Counted from the first letter of the stretch, positions 25,987 through 34,142 are shown. The stretch is DNA of 52,621 nt from Rikenellaceae bacterium (GCA_020859685.1 JAJBVT010000016.1:1-52621); one strand, 5' to 3'. The notes: generated by a model not told the origin, from the sequence alone. Program-made: numbers and translations.

Positions 25987-26055
25987 ATGTGTGCGCACAC
26001 ATTGCATCTTAAATAAAATATTTTAACTTTGCACAGACCGTGTGTGCGCACACAC
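25987..26055 (+). promoter_or_regulatory. lacI promoter flanked by two palindromic operators
   Basis: Operator 1 is ATGTGTGCGCACACAT (25987-26002) and operator 2 is GTGTGTGCGCACACAC (26040-26055), both perfect 16-bp palindromes with the same 14-bp core, 53 bp centre to centre. Between them is a full promoter: TTG at 26002-26004, 19 nt spacing, then TAACTTTG at 26024-26031. Operator 1 abuts the -33 box and operator 2 covers the expected transcription start. The CG-centred palindrome is typical of LacI-family sites, so autoregulation by the following gene is the simplest reading. Confidence 0.85.
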
Positions 26056-26130
26056 TTTTATCCGGCTTTTCCGGTGGACAATGGGGTAGGTGCGACGGTG
26101 AAAACCTGAAATTACAATTTGACACCCGGA

Positions 26131-27207
26131 ATGAGCAATACGGAAGGGGAAAAAATAAGGATAATCGATATAGCGCGCCTTGCAGGCGTGTCGGCAGGAA
26201 CTGTCGACAGGGTTATCCACGAGAGGGGCCGAGTGTCGGAGGACAAGAAGAAGAAAGTGGAGGCCGTCCTCGAGCAGTTCGGGTACGAGCCCAATATGGC
26301 GGCGCGTTCGCTGGCTTCGAGAAAAGATTTCACCATCGCCGTCATAGTTCCGTCGTACCCCGAGGGTAGTTATTGGGAGTTGGTTTACAGGGGTATGGAG
26401 AGGGTGGCGGCCGAGCTGAAAAATTACGGCCTCAAGGTCCTGTTTTCCCGCTTCGACCAGTACGACCCCGCGTCGTTCGACGCGGCGGCCGAGGCCGCCC
26501 GTGGCGAGGGGACTTCGGGTGTGCTGATGGCAACCCATTTCCTACCCAGAGTGGTGGAGTTTTCGGGCGAGCTGGACTCCGCCGGAATACCTTACGTCTA
26601 TATCGACTCAGGCATCGAGGGATGCGGCAACCTCACCTACTTCGGCGGGGACTCGCTTGTAAGCGGAAGGATGGCCGCCAAACTACTGGTTAACGATACC
26701 GGGCTGCCCGACCGTGTTTTCGTGGCGCATATCAAGTTCGCCCGCAAGGATATCTCGCTCCAGATGCAGACGCGGTTGGACGGCTTCACAGGGCAGCTTA
26801 GCGAGGCGGGCTATAAGGGCGATATAGACCACCTCGAGCTGGACCCCGACAAGCCCGAGCTGAGCACCCGCACCATGCACAACTATCTGCGGACGCGGGG
26901 AGGCAGGACGGGCGGGATAGTGCTCAATTCACGCATTTACCAGCTTATCGAGATAATGGACCGGATAGCCGAGGACGTCAAGGCGCAGGTTAAGCTGGTC
27001 GGGTTCGAAGCCATCCCGGCGAACGTACGGGCGCTGACCGAGGGAAAGGTGGATAGCCTCGTGTCCCAAAGGCCCGAACTTCAGGGGTATTACGCCCTCA
27101 AGGCGATAGGAGAGTACCTGCTGTACGGCCGCGCGCCCGGGAAGGAAAACCTGATGCCGCTGGATATACTGATTAAGGATAACGCGCCTTACTACCTGAG
27201 TTTCTGA
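26131..27207 (+). CDS. LacI-family regulator of the pectin/uronate locus
   Basis: 358 residues from ATG at 26131; the frame extends only to a TTG at 26119. The N-terminal HTH is IIDIARLAGVSAGTVDRVIH (residues ~10-29), with RGRVSEDKKKKVEAVLEQFGYEPNMAARSL as the hinge region. A periplasmic-binding-protein-like effector domain follows (FTIAVIVPSYPEGSYWELVYRG onward), as in the Bacteroidetes LacI subgroup with a sugar-binding type domain. It lies directly upstream of the kduI-kdgK-kduD cluster on the same strand, with its own operators. It probably represses or co-ordinates uronate catabolism; effector and full regulon are inferred. Confidence 0.85.
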   Translation: MSNTEGEKIRIIDIARLAGVSAGTVDRVIHERGRVSEDKKKKVEAVLEQFGYEPNMAARSLASRKDFTIAVIVPSYPEGSYWELVYRGMERVAAELKNYGLKVLFSRFDQYDPASFDAAAEAARGEGTSGVLMATHFLPRVVEFSGELDSAGIPYVYIDSGIEGCGNLTYFGGDSLVSGRMAAKLLVNDTGLPDRVFVAHIKFARKDISLQMQTRLDGFTGQLSEAGYKGDIDHLELDPDKPELSTRTMHNYLRTRGGRTGGIVLNSRIYQLIEIMDRIAEDVKAQVKLVGFEAIPANVRALTEGKVDSLVSQRPELQGYYALKAIGEYLLYGRAPGKENLMPLDILIKDNAPYYLSF

Positions 27208-27241
27208 CGCTCCGGCGTCTTCCGGGAGGTGGGCGCCCGAC

Positions 27242-27249
27242 TAAGTTTG
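27242..27249 (+). promoter_or_regulatory. Promoter -7 element for the kduI operon
   Basis: TAAGTTTG is a perfect TAnnTTTG match 28 bp before the kduI start. No good TTTG is present 19-21 nt upstream, which would fit an activated promoter. The lacI-type palindrome does not recur here. Confidence 0.5.
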
Positions 27250-27276
27250 TAGAAATAACCGATAAAACATACCGAA

Positions 27277-28119
27277 ATGAAAACTACGATTGAAGAACGT
27301 TGGGGTACGCACCCGAACGACGTAAAACATTACGACACCGCGCAGTTGCGCAAGGAGTTCCTTGTTGAGAAGCTGTTTGAGCCGGACAGCGTGCTTATGA
27401 CCTACACCCACAACGACCGCCTTATTATAGGCGGCGCCCTGCCGGTAAAGGAAGCGCTCAAACTCGAAACGGTCGACCTTATCCGCTCGGAGTACTTCTG
27501 CGAGCGCCGGGAACTGGGCATTATCTGCATCGAGAACAGCGGCACCGTGACGGTGGACGGCACGGAGTACATACTGGCGTACAAGGACGCTGTGTATGTG
27601 GGCCGCGGAGCTAAGGACGTGGTGTTCAAAAGCGACAGCGCCTCGGCTCCGGCCAAGTTCTATTTCGCGTCGGCTCCCGCCCACAAGGCTTACCCGACTG
27701 CGCAGATAACGGCAGAAATGCACCGCACGAGAGACCTCGGTTCCCCGGCCACCAGCAACGAACGCCTGCTGAACCAGATAATACTCAGCGAGATAGTTCC
27801 CTGCTGCCAGCTGCAGATGGGGCTCACCGAAATCAAGGTGGGCAGTGTGTGGAACACCATGCCGCCGCACACCCACTCGCGCAGGATGGAGGCCTATTTC
27901 TATTTCAAAATTCCCGAACAGCAGGCCGTATGCCACTTTATGGGCGAGCCGCAGGAGACGCGCCATATCTTTATGGGTAACGAGCAGGCCGTGATTTCGC
28001 CGTCGTGGTCCATCCACTCCGCCGCCGGTACGAGCAACTACACATTTATCTGGGCGATGTGCGGCGAGAATCTCGACTATGACGATATGGATACCTTCAC
28101 CGCAGACAAATTAAGGTAA
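27277..28119 (+). CDS. kduI: 5-keto-4-deoxyuronate isomerase KduI
   Basis: 280 residues, full family length. It converts 4-deoxy-L-threo-5-hexosulose uronate, made from unsaturated uronates released by pectin lyases and GH105 enzymes, into 3-deoxy-D-glycero-2,5-hexodiulosonate in the cytoplasm. Cupin metal ligands are visible: H198 and H200 (PPHTHSRRMEAYFYF), E205 and H247 (WSIHSAAGTSNY). The N-terminal part matches KduI closely (SEYFCERRELGIICIEN). First gene of a cluster with kdgK and kduD, the other steps of the same route. Confidence 0.96.
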   Translation: MKTTIEERWGTHPNDVKHYDTAQLRKEFLVEKLFEPDSVLMTYTHNDRLIIGGALPVKEALKLETVDLIRSEYFCERRELGIICIENSGTVTVDGTEYILAYKDAVYVGRGAKDVVFKSDSASAPAKFYFASAPAHKAYPTAQITAEMHRTRDLGSPATSNERLLNQIILSEIVPCCQLQMGLTEIKVGSVWNTMPPHTHSRRMEAYFYFKIPEQQAVCHFMGEPQETRHIFMGNEQAVISPSWSIHSAAGTSNYTFIWAMCGENLDYDDMDTFTADKLR

Positions 28120-28138
28120 TCACCTAAACCATAAGATT

Positions 28139-29290
28139 ATGAAGAATAAAATATTATTTGCCGCGGCCGCCGCGGCCCTGATGGTCTTCAGATGCTCGAC
28201 GGACGAGAAGTCCGTTACAGTAACGGTTGAGAACCCGTCGGATTTCGACCGCTCGGAGGAGCTGGTCGAAGTGCCGCAGTCGCAGCTTGCTAAAGTGGCC
28301 CTCGCCGAGGGTCAGGCTTACGTAGTTACGAACGACGAGGGCCACCTGGTTCCCTCGCAGCTCACTTACGATGGGAAGCTGGTATTCCAGTCGGGTCTGG
28401 ACGCAAACGCCTCGGCCCGGTATACCGTGACTGCGGGCGATGCGCATGATTACGAAGCCCGGACTTACGGCCGCTTCGTGCCCGAGCGCCTCGACGACTT
28501 CGTGTGGGAGAACGACCGGGTGGCTTTCCGTGCCTACGGCCCGGCACTTATCGCCAAGGACGGCCCTAGCACCGGTGTGGACGCATGGTATAAGCGGACC
28601 TCGAAACTCGTCGTGGACGAGTGGTATGCCGACGAGTTTGCCGGAGTGAAGAAGTACCACGACGACCACGGCGAAGGGATGGACGACTACTCGGTAGGCC
28701 CGACCCTGGGAGCCGGTTTTCCGGCCCTCTACGTGGACGGAGTGATGGTGAAGAACAAGAACTTCGTAGATTACGAGGTGTTCGAAAACGGACCGCTTCG
28801 CACAACCTTTACCCTCGTATATGACGACCTGGACGTGAACGGTAACGCCGTTTCCGAAAAGAGGACCGTTTCGATAGACGCCGGTTCGCAGATGAACCGG
28901 ATTACGGTGGAGTACGGCCTGACGGAGCCGACCGACGTAGTTGCGGGTTTCCCGATGAGGGACCTGGCGGACGAGTACATTACCGGCGACGACTATATAA
29001 TGTACCTCGAACCGCCCACCCGCCAGTCTCGCAACGTATGGCTGGGCGTGGTGATGCCCGGAATGAGAGAGACGGCCGTCGATACCTACACCGTTCCCGC
29101 CGGGCAGAAACAGCCGGGCGACTACCACCATATCCTTGCGGTTAAAGAGTACACACCGGGCACCCCGGTGACCTATTATGCAGGCTTCGGTTGGGAGAAA
29201 TGGGGCTTCCCGTCGGTAGATTCGTTCCGGACCTATCTGGAAAACGTATCGGCTGCCCTTGCCAATCCGCTTAAAGTAACCGTTCAATAA
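28139..29290 (+). CDS. DUF4861-like exported protein of the uronate cluster
   Basis: 383 residues. The N-terminal signal is followed by Cys19 in MVFRCSTD; the residue before Cys is Arg, unusual for a lipobox, so lipid attachment is uncertain. The mature part starts VTVENPSDFDRSEELVEVP and contains VDEWYADEFAGVKKYHDDHGEGMDDYSVGPTLG-type sequence (around residues 160-192), with His/Asp/Glu residues that could be catalytic. I recognise it as DUF4861-like, a family often found beside kduI/kduD in Bacteroidetes. The beta-rich pattern suggests a carbohydrate-active or binding role in the periplasm. Function unknown. 19 bp after kduI and 21 bp before kdgK, so it is in the operon. Confidence 0.75.
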   Translation: MKNKILFAAAAAALMVFRCSTDEKSVTVTVENPSDFDRSEELVEVPQSQLAKVALAEGQAYVVTNDEGHLVPSQLTYDGKLVFQSGLDANASARYTVTAGDAHDYEARTYGRFVPERLDDFVWENDRVAFRAYGPALIAKDGPSTGVDAWYKRTSKLVVDEWYADEFAGVKKYHDDHGEGMDDYSVGPTLGAGFPALYVDGVMVKNKNFVDYEVFENGPLRTTFTLVYDDLDVNGNAVSEKRTVSIDAGSQMNRITVEYGLTEPTDVVAGFPMRDLADEYITGDDYIMYLEPPTRQSRNVWLGVVMPGMRETAVDTYTVPAGQKQPGDYHHILAVKEYTPGTPVTYYAGFGWEKWGFPSVDSFRTYLENVSAALANPLKVTVQ

Positions 29291-29311
29291 ACACCCCTTA
29301 ATCAGTAAGAA

Positions 29312-30352
29312 ATGAAGAAAGTAGTAACGTTCGGGGAGATAATGCTCCGCCTTGCGGCACCCGAGTACAAAAGGTTTATACAGTGTACGCAGCTCAACTC
29401 CACTTTCGGCGGTGGCGAGGCCAACGTGGCCGTGTCGCTCGCCAATTACGGCATCCCGGTGGAGTTCGTGAGCCGCCTGCCGAAGAACGATATCGCCGAG
29501 TGGTGTATCTCGGAACTGCGAAAATACAACGTGGATGTTGATAAAATGGTCCGCGGCGGAAACCGCCTCGGTATCTACTTCCTCGAAACGGGCGCCGTGG
29601 CTCGTGCTTCGAAGGTGGTGTACGACCGTGCGGGTTCGTCTATCGCCGAAATCGAACCGGGTATGATAGACTGGCATGAAGTATTGAAAGATGCCGGTTG
29701 GTTCCACTGGACAGGTATAACCCCGGCCCTCTCGCAGGGCGCGGCGGACGCGTGCCTCGAAGCCATCAAGGTGGCCAACGAACTAGGAGTTACCGTATCG
29801 TGCGACCTAAACTACCGCAAGAACCTCTGGAAATACGGCAAGACCGCGTCGGAAGTTATGCCCGCGCTGGTGGAAGGGTGCGACGTGATACTCGGCAACG
29901 AGGAGGACGCCGAGAAGGTGTTCGGTATCAAGCCCGAAGGCTTCGACGTAACCGAAACCCACGGCGAGGTGAACGCCGCCGAGTTCGAAAGTGTTTGCAA
30001 ACAGCTAATGGAGCGCTTCCCGAGGGCCAAAAAGGTCATTATTACTCTGCGCGGTTCGATAAACGCCAACCACAACACCTGGGGCGGATGTCTCTACGCG
30101 GACGGTAAACTCTACCAGTCGAAGCGGTACGATATCACCCATATCGTGGACCGCGTGGGCGGGGGCGACTCGTTTATGGGCGGCCTTATCTACGGCCTGC
30201 TGACCTACACGGAAGACGACCAGAAGGCGCTGGAATTTGCCGTCGCCGCATCGTGCCTGAAGCATACCGTATACGGCGACTTCAACCTGGTTACCGTTCC
30301 CGAGGTGGAGAACCTGATGAAGGGCGACGGCTCGGGCAGGGTGAGCCGGTAA
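29312..30352 (+). CDS. kdgK: 2-keto-3-deoxygluconate kinase (PfkB family)
   Basis: 346 residues. It phosphorylates KDG to KDPG with ATP, the step shared by the galacturonate and unsaturated-uronate routes. PfkB motifs: FGGGEANVAVSLANYG near 32-47, and the C-terminal anion-hole/catalytic motif VDRVGGGDSFMGG (279-291) with the base D286 (here GGGD rather than the usual GAGD). The core matches KdgK (WFHWTGITPALSQ, CDLNYRKNLW). Sugar-kinase family members can be hard to tell apart, but kduI, kduD and eda around it make KDG the likely substrate. Confidence 0.93.
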   Translation: MKKVVTFGEIMLRLAAPEYKRFIQCTQLNSTFGGGEANVAVSLANYGIPVEFVSRLPKNDIAEWCISELRKYNVDVDKMVRGGNRLGIYFLETGAVARASKVVYDRAGSSIAEIEPGMIDWHEVLKDAGWFHWTGITPALSQGAADACLEAIKVANELGVTVSCDLNYRKNLWKYGKTASEVMPALVEGCDVILGNEEDAEKVFGIKPEGFDVTETHGEVNAAEFESVCKQLMERFPRAKKVIITLRGSINANHNTWGGCLYADGKLYQSKRYDITHIVDRVGGGDSFMGGLIYGLLTYTEDDQKALEFAVAASCLKHTVYGDFNLVTVPEVENLMKGDGSGRVSR

Positions 30353-30373
30353 GGGGCGTACTTTGTGGTCGAT

Positions 30374-30511
30374 GTCATTCTGACCGGAGCGAGGTGAAGA
30401 ATTGACAAATGTCATTCTGACCGGCGCGGAGCGGAGTGAAGAATCTGCCGCTGGAGATTTTACTGAGCATAATTAATGGGAAGATCCTTCGCAGAAGCTC
30501 AGGATGGCGAC
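30374..30511. repeat. Cluster of three GTCATTCTGA-type repeat units
   Basis: Two direct units, GTCATTCTGACCGGAGCGAG... (30374-30403) and GTCATTCTGACCGGCGCGGA... (30411-30446), each ending GAAGAAT. An inverted unit AGATCCTTCGCAGAAGCTCA... (30482-30511) follows. It sits between kdgK and kduD in the same operon, where it could form a large mRNA hairpin. Confidence 0.75.
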
Positions 30512-30554
30512 AGGAGTACATCAAATTAAATGTAAATAATAAACAGACAATAAT

Positions 30555-31334
30555 ATGGAAAACAAATTTTGCCTCGAGGGCAAGGTTGCGCTGGTAACAG
30601 GCGCGTCTTACGGTATAGGTTTCGCAATCGCTTCGGCGCTCGCGAAGGCCGGTGCCAGAATAACTTTTAACGATATCAACCCCGAGCTGGTCGAAAAGGG
30701 CGTGTCCGCCTACAAAGAGGCCGGAATCGAGGCCAAAGGTTACGTTTGCGACGTAACCAGCGAAGAGCAGGTGAACGGCATGGTCGCCGCCATCGAACAG
30801 GAGGTGGGCGTTATCGACATTCTGGTAAACAATGCGGGTATAATAAAGAGAATCCCGATGATTGAGATGACCGCGGCGGAGTTCCGTCAGGTTATCGACG
30901 TGGACCTCAATGCCCCGTTTATCGTGGCCAAGGCCGTTATTCCCTCGATGATTAAGAAGGGGGGCGGTAAGATTATCAATATCTGCTCGATGATGAGCGA
31001 GCTGGGGCGCGAGACCGTATCGGCCTACGCCGCTGCCAAGGGCGGTTTGAAGATGCTCACCCGTAATATCGCATCGGAATACGGCGAGTACAACATCCAG
31101 TGTAACGGTATCGGCCCGGGCTATATCGCCACGCCGCAGACCGCGCCGCTTCGCGAACCGGGTCACCCGTTCAACTCGTTTATCATTGCCAAGACGCCCG
31201 CAGCCCGTTGGGGAACGACCGAGGACCTCGAAGGTCCCGCGGTATTCCTCGCTTCGGCGGCCTCGGACTTCGTGAACGGTCATGTGCTCTACGTGGACGG
31301 CGGTATCCTCGCCTATATCGGTAAACAACCGTAA
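30555..31334 (+). CDS. kduD: 2-deoxy-D-gluconate 3-dehydrogenase-type SDR, KduD
   Basis: 259 residues, classical short-chain dehydrogenase. It reduces the KduI product (DKII) to 2-keto-3-deoxygluconate with NAD(P)H. Cofactor motif TGASYGIG (15-22), NNAG at 92-95, catalytic S145, Y158 and K162 (SAYAAAKGGLKMLT). The sequence is also close to gluconate 5-dehydrogenase (IdnO/Ga5DH) and databases often use that name; the kduI/kdgK context makes KduD the better call. 203 bp after kdgK because of the repeat cluster. A terminator follows. Confidence 0.9.
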   Translation: MENKFCLEGKVALVTGASYGIGFAIASALAKAGARITFNDINPELVEKGVSAYKEAGIEAKGYVCDVTSEEQVNGMVAAIEQEVGVIDILVNNAGIIKRIPMIEMTAAEFRQVIDVDLNAPFIVAKAVIPSMIKKGGGKIINICSMMSELGRETVSAYAAAKGGLKMLTRNIASEYGEYNIQCNGIGPGYIATPQTAPLREPGHPFNSFIIAKTPAARWGTTEDLEGPAVFLASAASDFVNGHVLYVDGGILAYIGKQP

Positions 31335-31390
31335 GAAGGCCGCTAACCCCGGGAGCGTCCCGTAGGGACCGGGAACGTAACCGCAAGGCC

Positions 31391-31440
31391 GGATTGTCCC
31401 GGTCCCGGGGAACCGGGCAAAAGACAGGACGATTTTTGTT
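31391..31440 (+). terminator. Branched terminator after kduD
   Basis: ATTGTCC (31393-31399) pairs with GGACGAT (31427-31433), enclosing a CCCGGT...ACCGGG hairpin, and is followed directly by TTTTTGTTT. The T-run also supplies a TTTG that could act as a -33 box for the next promoter. Confidence 0.6.
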
Positions 31441-31465
31441 TACGGCCAAAATTCCTGTATATTGC
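31433..31465 (+). promoter_or_regulatory. Candidate promoter for the eda leader
   Basis: TTTTTG (31433-31438), 19-nt spacing, then TATATTGC at 31458-31465, a near match to TAnnTTTG. Transcription from here would give a leader of about 460 nt before eda. Confidence 0.4.
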
Positions 31466-31512
31466 AGGCCGCCGGTTGAGAATGAATGTCGTAATAGGGA
31501 CGAATGGGGACT

Positions 31513-31528
31513 ACCTTATATATAAGGT
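31513..31528. promoter_or_regulatory. 16-bp palindrome sharing half-sites with the uxaA downstream repeat
   Basis: ACCTTATATATAAGGT is a perfect palindrome. The same ACCTTATA and TATAAGGT half-sites occur as an inverted repeat at 38659-38688, after uxaA. It could be a regulator site. Confidence 0.35.
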
Positions 31529-31865
31529 GTGTACCTGTGCCTAAAACAGAAACCCGGCCCGACGTACCTTGAAAAACCGGTAACCCATGGAACCCGATCT
31601 TCGGTACTAAGGTCCTTGAAAGCCCGGTGACACCGGAAGTTCCGGTTCGGAACCCCGATGACCGGGCCGCCGGAAAACGGACCTCAGTATTGTAACCCGG
31701 AGGCACAAGGGCCTGAAACCGAGTTCGGAACTCGGCACGGCAGGTACTTGCAGGTTATTCGGCGGCTTTGGTCGCCCGGAGGTGGCCGTCCCGGTTAATT
31801 GGGTTACACTATTGCGACCGTAATGCGTCGAAAGAAAAGACAGTATTAAACATATCCGCCCGCCG

Positions 31866-31912
31866 TGCCGGGGAGGTTGAACAGGGAACCCACCCCCGGC
31901 AGGGCATTTTTT
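31866..31912 (+). terminator. Terminator-like hairpin 17 bp before eda (candidate attenuator)
   Basis: TGCCGGGG (31866-31873) and CCCCGGCA (31894-31901), a perfect 8-bp GC-rich stem with a 20-nt loop, followed by GGGCATTTTTT. The location just upstream of the eda start codon, with no gene ending nearby, suggests control of read-through into eda. Confidence 0.5.
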
Positions 31913-31928
31913 AAGACACAGTAAAGAA

Positions 31929-32600
31929 ATGGCAAAATTCAGAAGTATAGAGGTGATATCCGCTATGGACCGGACCGGTATGGTGCCGGTTTTCTACCAT
32001 GCAGACGCGGGTATCGCAAAGAACGTGCTCAAGGCCTGCTACGACGGCGGGGTACGCGTTTTCGAGTTCACCAACCGGGGAGACTTCGCACAGGAGGTAT
32101 TCAACGAGCTGGTAAAATACGCAGCGAAAGAGTGCCCGGAAATGATACTGGGTATCGGTTCGGTGGTGGATGCCGGTACGGCGTCGCTCTACATACAGAA
32201 CGGAGCCAACTTCGTAGTGGGTCCGCTGCTTAACCCGGATATCGCTAAGGTCTGCAACCGCAGGCTGGTGCCCTACGTGCCTGGCTGTGCCACCCCCTCG
32301 GAAGTGGGGCAGGCGCAGGAGCTCGGTTCGGTGGTGGTGAAGATATTCCCGGCGGGCAACGTCGGCGGGCCGTCGTTCGTAAAGAACATAAAGGCTCCGA
32401 TGCCCTGGTCGAACATCATGGTGACCGGCGGGGTGGAACCCACGGCCGAAAACCTTACCGGCTGGTTCAAGGCAGGCGTGTCGTGCGTGGGCATGGGCAG
32501 CAACCTGTTCCCGAAAGAGACAATTGCAGCCGGTAACTGGGGCGAAATAACCCGCCTGTGCGCCGAGGTGCTCTCCACTATCGCAAAACTCAGGAACTAA
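31929..32600 (+). CDS. eda: KDPG (2-keto-3-deoxy-6-phosphogluconate) aldolase
   Basis: 223 residues, standard length. It splits KDPG into pyruvate and glyceraldehyde-3-phosphate, the last step of uronate breakdown. The Schiff-base lysine is K138 in [16 protein letters not shown], and the catalytic Glu is E46 in [21 protein letters not shown] and [12 protein letters not shown] are typical of the family. Followed after 21 bp by the hexuronate transporter, so the two form a transcription unit of their own behind the long leader. Confidence 0.95.
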   Translation: MAKFRSIEVISAMDRTGMVPVFYHADAGIAKNVLKACYDGGVRVFEFTNRGDFAQEVFNELVKYAAKECPEMILGIGSVVDAGTASLYIQNGANFVVGPLLNPDIAKVCNRRLVPYVPGCATPSEVGQAQELGSVVVKIFPAGNVGGPSFVKNIKAPMPWSNIMVTGGVEPTAENLTGWFKAGVSCVGMGSNLFPKETIAAGNWGEITRLCAEVLSTIAKLRN

Positions 32601-32621
32601 ACCTTAACCAATACAACTTAA

Positions 32622-34076
32622 ATGAATCAGGCAACGACAACAAAGATGACCAATTACCGGTGGGTAATTTGCATGATGCTGTTCTTCGCCACGACCATCA
32701 ACTACATGGACCGTCAGGTGCTGTCGTTGACGTGGGTTGACTTCATTGCCCCCGAGTTCCACTGGACAAACACCCATTACGGGCTTATCACTTCGCTGTT
32801 CTCTCTGTTCTACGCTGTAAGTATGCTGTTCGCAGGACGATTCGTGGACAAACTCGACACCAAGAAGGGTTTCCTCTGGGCTATCGGCGTATGGTCGGTG
32901 GGTGCGTGTCTGCATGCGCTCTGCGGTATAGCCACCGAGTGGTGGGTCGGTATCGACAACGCGGCCGCGCTCGCCGCGGTGAGCGACGCGAAGACCGTGG
33001 CTACCATTATCAGCGTCAGCGTTACGATGTTCATTATCGCCCGGCTTGTCCTCGCTCTCGGTGAGGCCGGTAACTTCCCGGCCGCCATCAAGGCTACGGC
33101 CGAGTATTTTCCAAAGAAGGACCGCGCCTACGCCACCAGTATCTTTAACACCGGTGCGACGGTGGGCGCCCTTGTGGCCCCGATTACCATTCCGGTTATC
33201 GCCAAGCATTTCGGCTGGGAGATGTCGTTCCTTATTATAGGTGCCCTCGGTTTCGTCTGGATGGGATTCTGGGTGTTCGTATACAAGAAACCCGAAGTAC
33301 ACCCTCGCGTGAACAAGGCCGAGCTGGAGTATATCCTTCAGGACGTGGAGAAGGACAAGGAGGTGGAGCACGAAGAGGTCCCGGCCGAGAAGAAGGAGGA
33401 GAAGAAACTCACCTTCGCGCAGTGTTTCAGGTTCCGTCAGACATGGGCATTCGCCGTGGGTAAATTCATGACCGACGGGGTGTGGTGGTTCTTCCTGTTC
33501 TGGATGCCGGCGTATCTGAGTCAGGTTTACGGTATGCCGTCGTCCGACCCCAAGGCGCAGATAGCCATCTTCGTGCTTTACGCTATAACCCTGCTGTCGA
33601 TTATCGGCGGGTGGCTGCCGTCCTACTTCGTCGAGAAGAAGGGGATGAACCCCTACGCGGGCCGTATGAGGGCTATGCTGATATTCGCTTTCTTCCCGCT
33701 GCTGGCGCTGCTGGCACAGCCGTTGGGTTACTACACTTACTGGATACCGGTAATTATCGTGGGTATCGCCGGTGCGGCGCATCAGGCGTGGTCGGCCAAT
33801 ATCTTCTCCACGGTGGGCGACATGTTCCCCAAATCGGCAATCGCCACCATTACGGGTATCGGCGGTATGGCCGGGGGTATCGGGTCGATGCTGATTAACT
33901 TCGGCTCGGGCAGGTTGTTCGACTTCGCCGAGAGGACCGATATGAAGCTGTTCGGTTTTCAGGGTATCGAGTCGGGCTACATGATAATATTCTCCATCTG
34001 TGCCGTGGCTTACCTTATCGGCTGGGTGATAATGAAGTCGCTGGTGCCGAAATACGAAATAATTACCGTCGAATAG
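32622..34076 (+). CDS. exuT: MFS hexuronate transporter (ExuT-like, anion:cation symporter family)
   Basis: 484 residues, twelve hydrophobic spans. The ACS-family start is clear: YRWVICMMLFFATTINYMDRQVLSL, then FAGRFVDKLDTKKGF for the loop-2 motif. It imports galacturonate/glucuronate or short uronides across the inner membrane by proton symport. Two insertions are seen: a loop around residues 105-120 between spans 3 and 4, and a very charged central loop (about residues 235-265, rich in Lys/Glu) between the two halves. Substrate is inferred from eda and uxaCBA on both sides. Confidence 0.88.
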   Translation: MNQATTTKMTNYRWVICMMLFFATTINYMDRQVLSLTWVDFIAPEFHWTNTHYGLITSLFSLFYAVSMLFAGRFVDKLDTKKGFLWAIGVWSVGACLHALCGIATEWWVGIDNAAALAAVSDAKTVATIISVSVTMFIIARLVLALGEAGNFPAAIKATAEYFPKKDRAYATSIFNTGATVGALVAPITIPVIAKHFGWEMSFLIIGALGFVWMGFWVFVYKKPEVHPRVNKAELEYILQDVEKDKEVEHEEVPAEKKEEKKLTFAQCFRFRQTWAFAVGKFMTDGVWWFFLFWMPAYLSQVYGMPSSDPKAQIAIFVLYAITLLSIIGGWLPSYFVEKKGMNPYAGRMRAMLIFAFFPLLALLAQPLGYYTYWIPVIIVGIAGAAHQAWSANIFSTVGDMFPKSAIATITGIGGMAGGIGSMLINFGSGRLFDFAERTDMKLFGFQGIESGYMIIFSICAVAYLIGWVIMKSLVPKYEIITVE

Positions 34077-34105
34077 ACCCGGCGGTAGACATATACCTTA
34101 CAGGT

Positions 34106-34142
34106 ACGGAAGCCGTGCGGATCTTTCCCCGGCTTCCGTTCC
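34106..34142 (+). terminator. Hairpin after the hexuronate transporter gene
   Basis: ACGGAAGCCG (34106-34115) and CGGCTTCCGT (34130-34139), a perfect 10-bp stem with a 14-nt loop. The tail is only moderately T-rich (TCCTGCATATTT). Confidence 0.55.

Larger units (their letters stand above)
31470..31928 (+). ncRNA. Candidate structured leader RNA of eda-exuT
   Basis: No protein gene is supported in this ~460-nt stretch, and it is unusually dense in inverted repeats. Examples are the 16-bp palindrome at 31513-31528, CCGA/TCGG at about 31594-31604, ACCGGAAGTTCCGGT at 31632-31646, a long CCCGGT...ACCGGG pairing (about 31623 with 31661), CCGAGTTCGGAACTCGG at 31719-31735, GGCG...CGCC at about 31761-31776, and a terminator-like hairpin at 31866-31901. 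It resembles no riboswitch class I know. A cis-acting regulatory RNA or attenuator is the inference; a palindrome-rich spacer is the alternative. Confidence 0.35.

Noticed and set aside
26119-26130. TTG start for lacI
   Set aside because: ATG at 26131, four codons later, leaves the helix-turn-helix at the usual distance from the N-terminus.
28154-29707. Very long open frame (over 500 codons) on the minus strand opposite the DUF4861-like gene and kdgK
   Set aside because: A shadow of GC-rich codon use. It spans two well-supported genes, has no recognisable domain and an implausible composition (rich in His, Arg, Val, Gly). Similar shadows opposite yjjP/yjjB, the hexuronate transporter, uxaB, uxaA and GH106 were rejected for the same reason.
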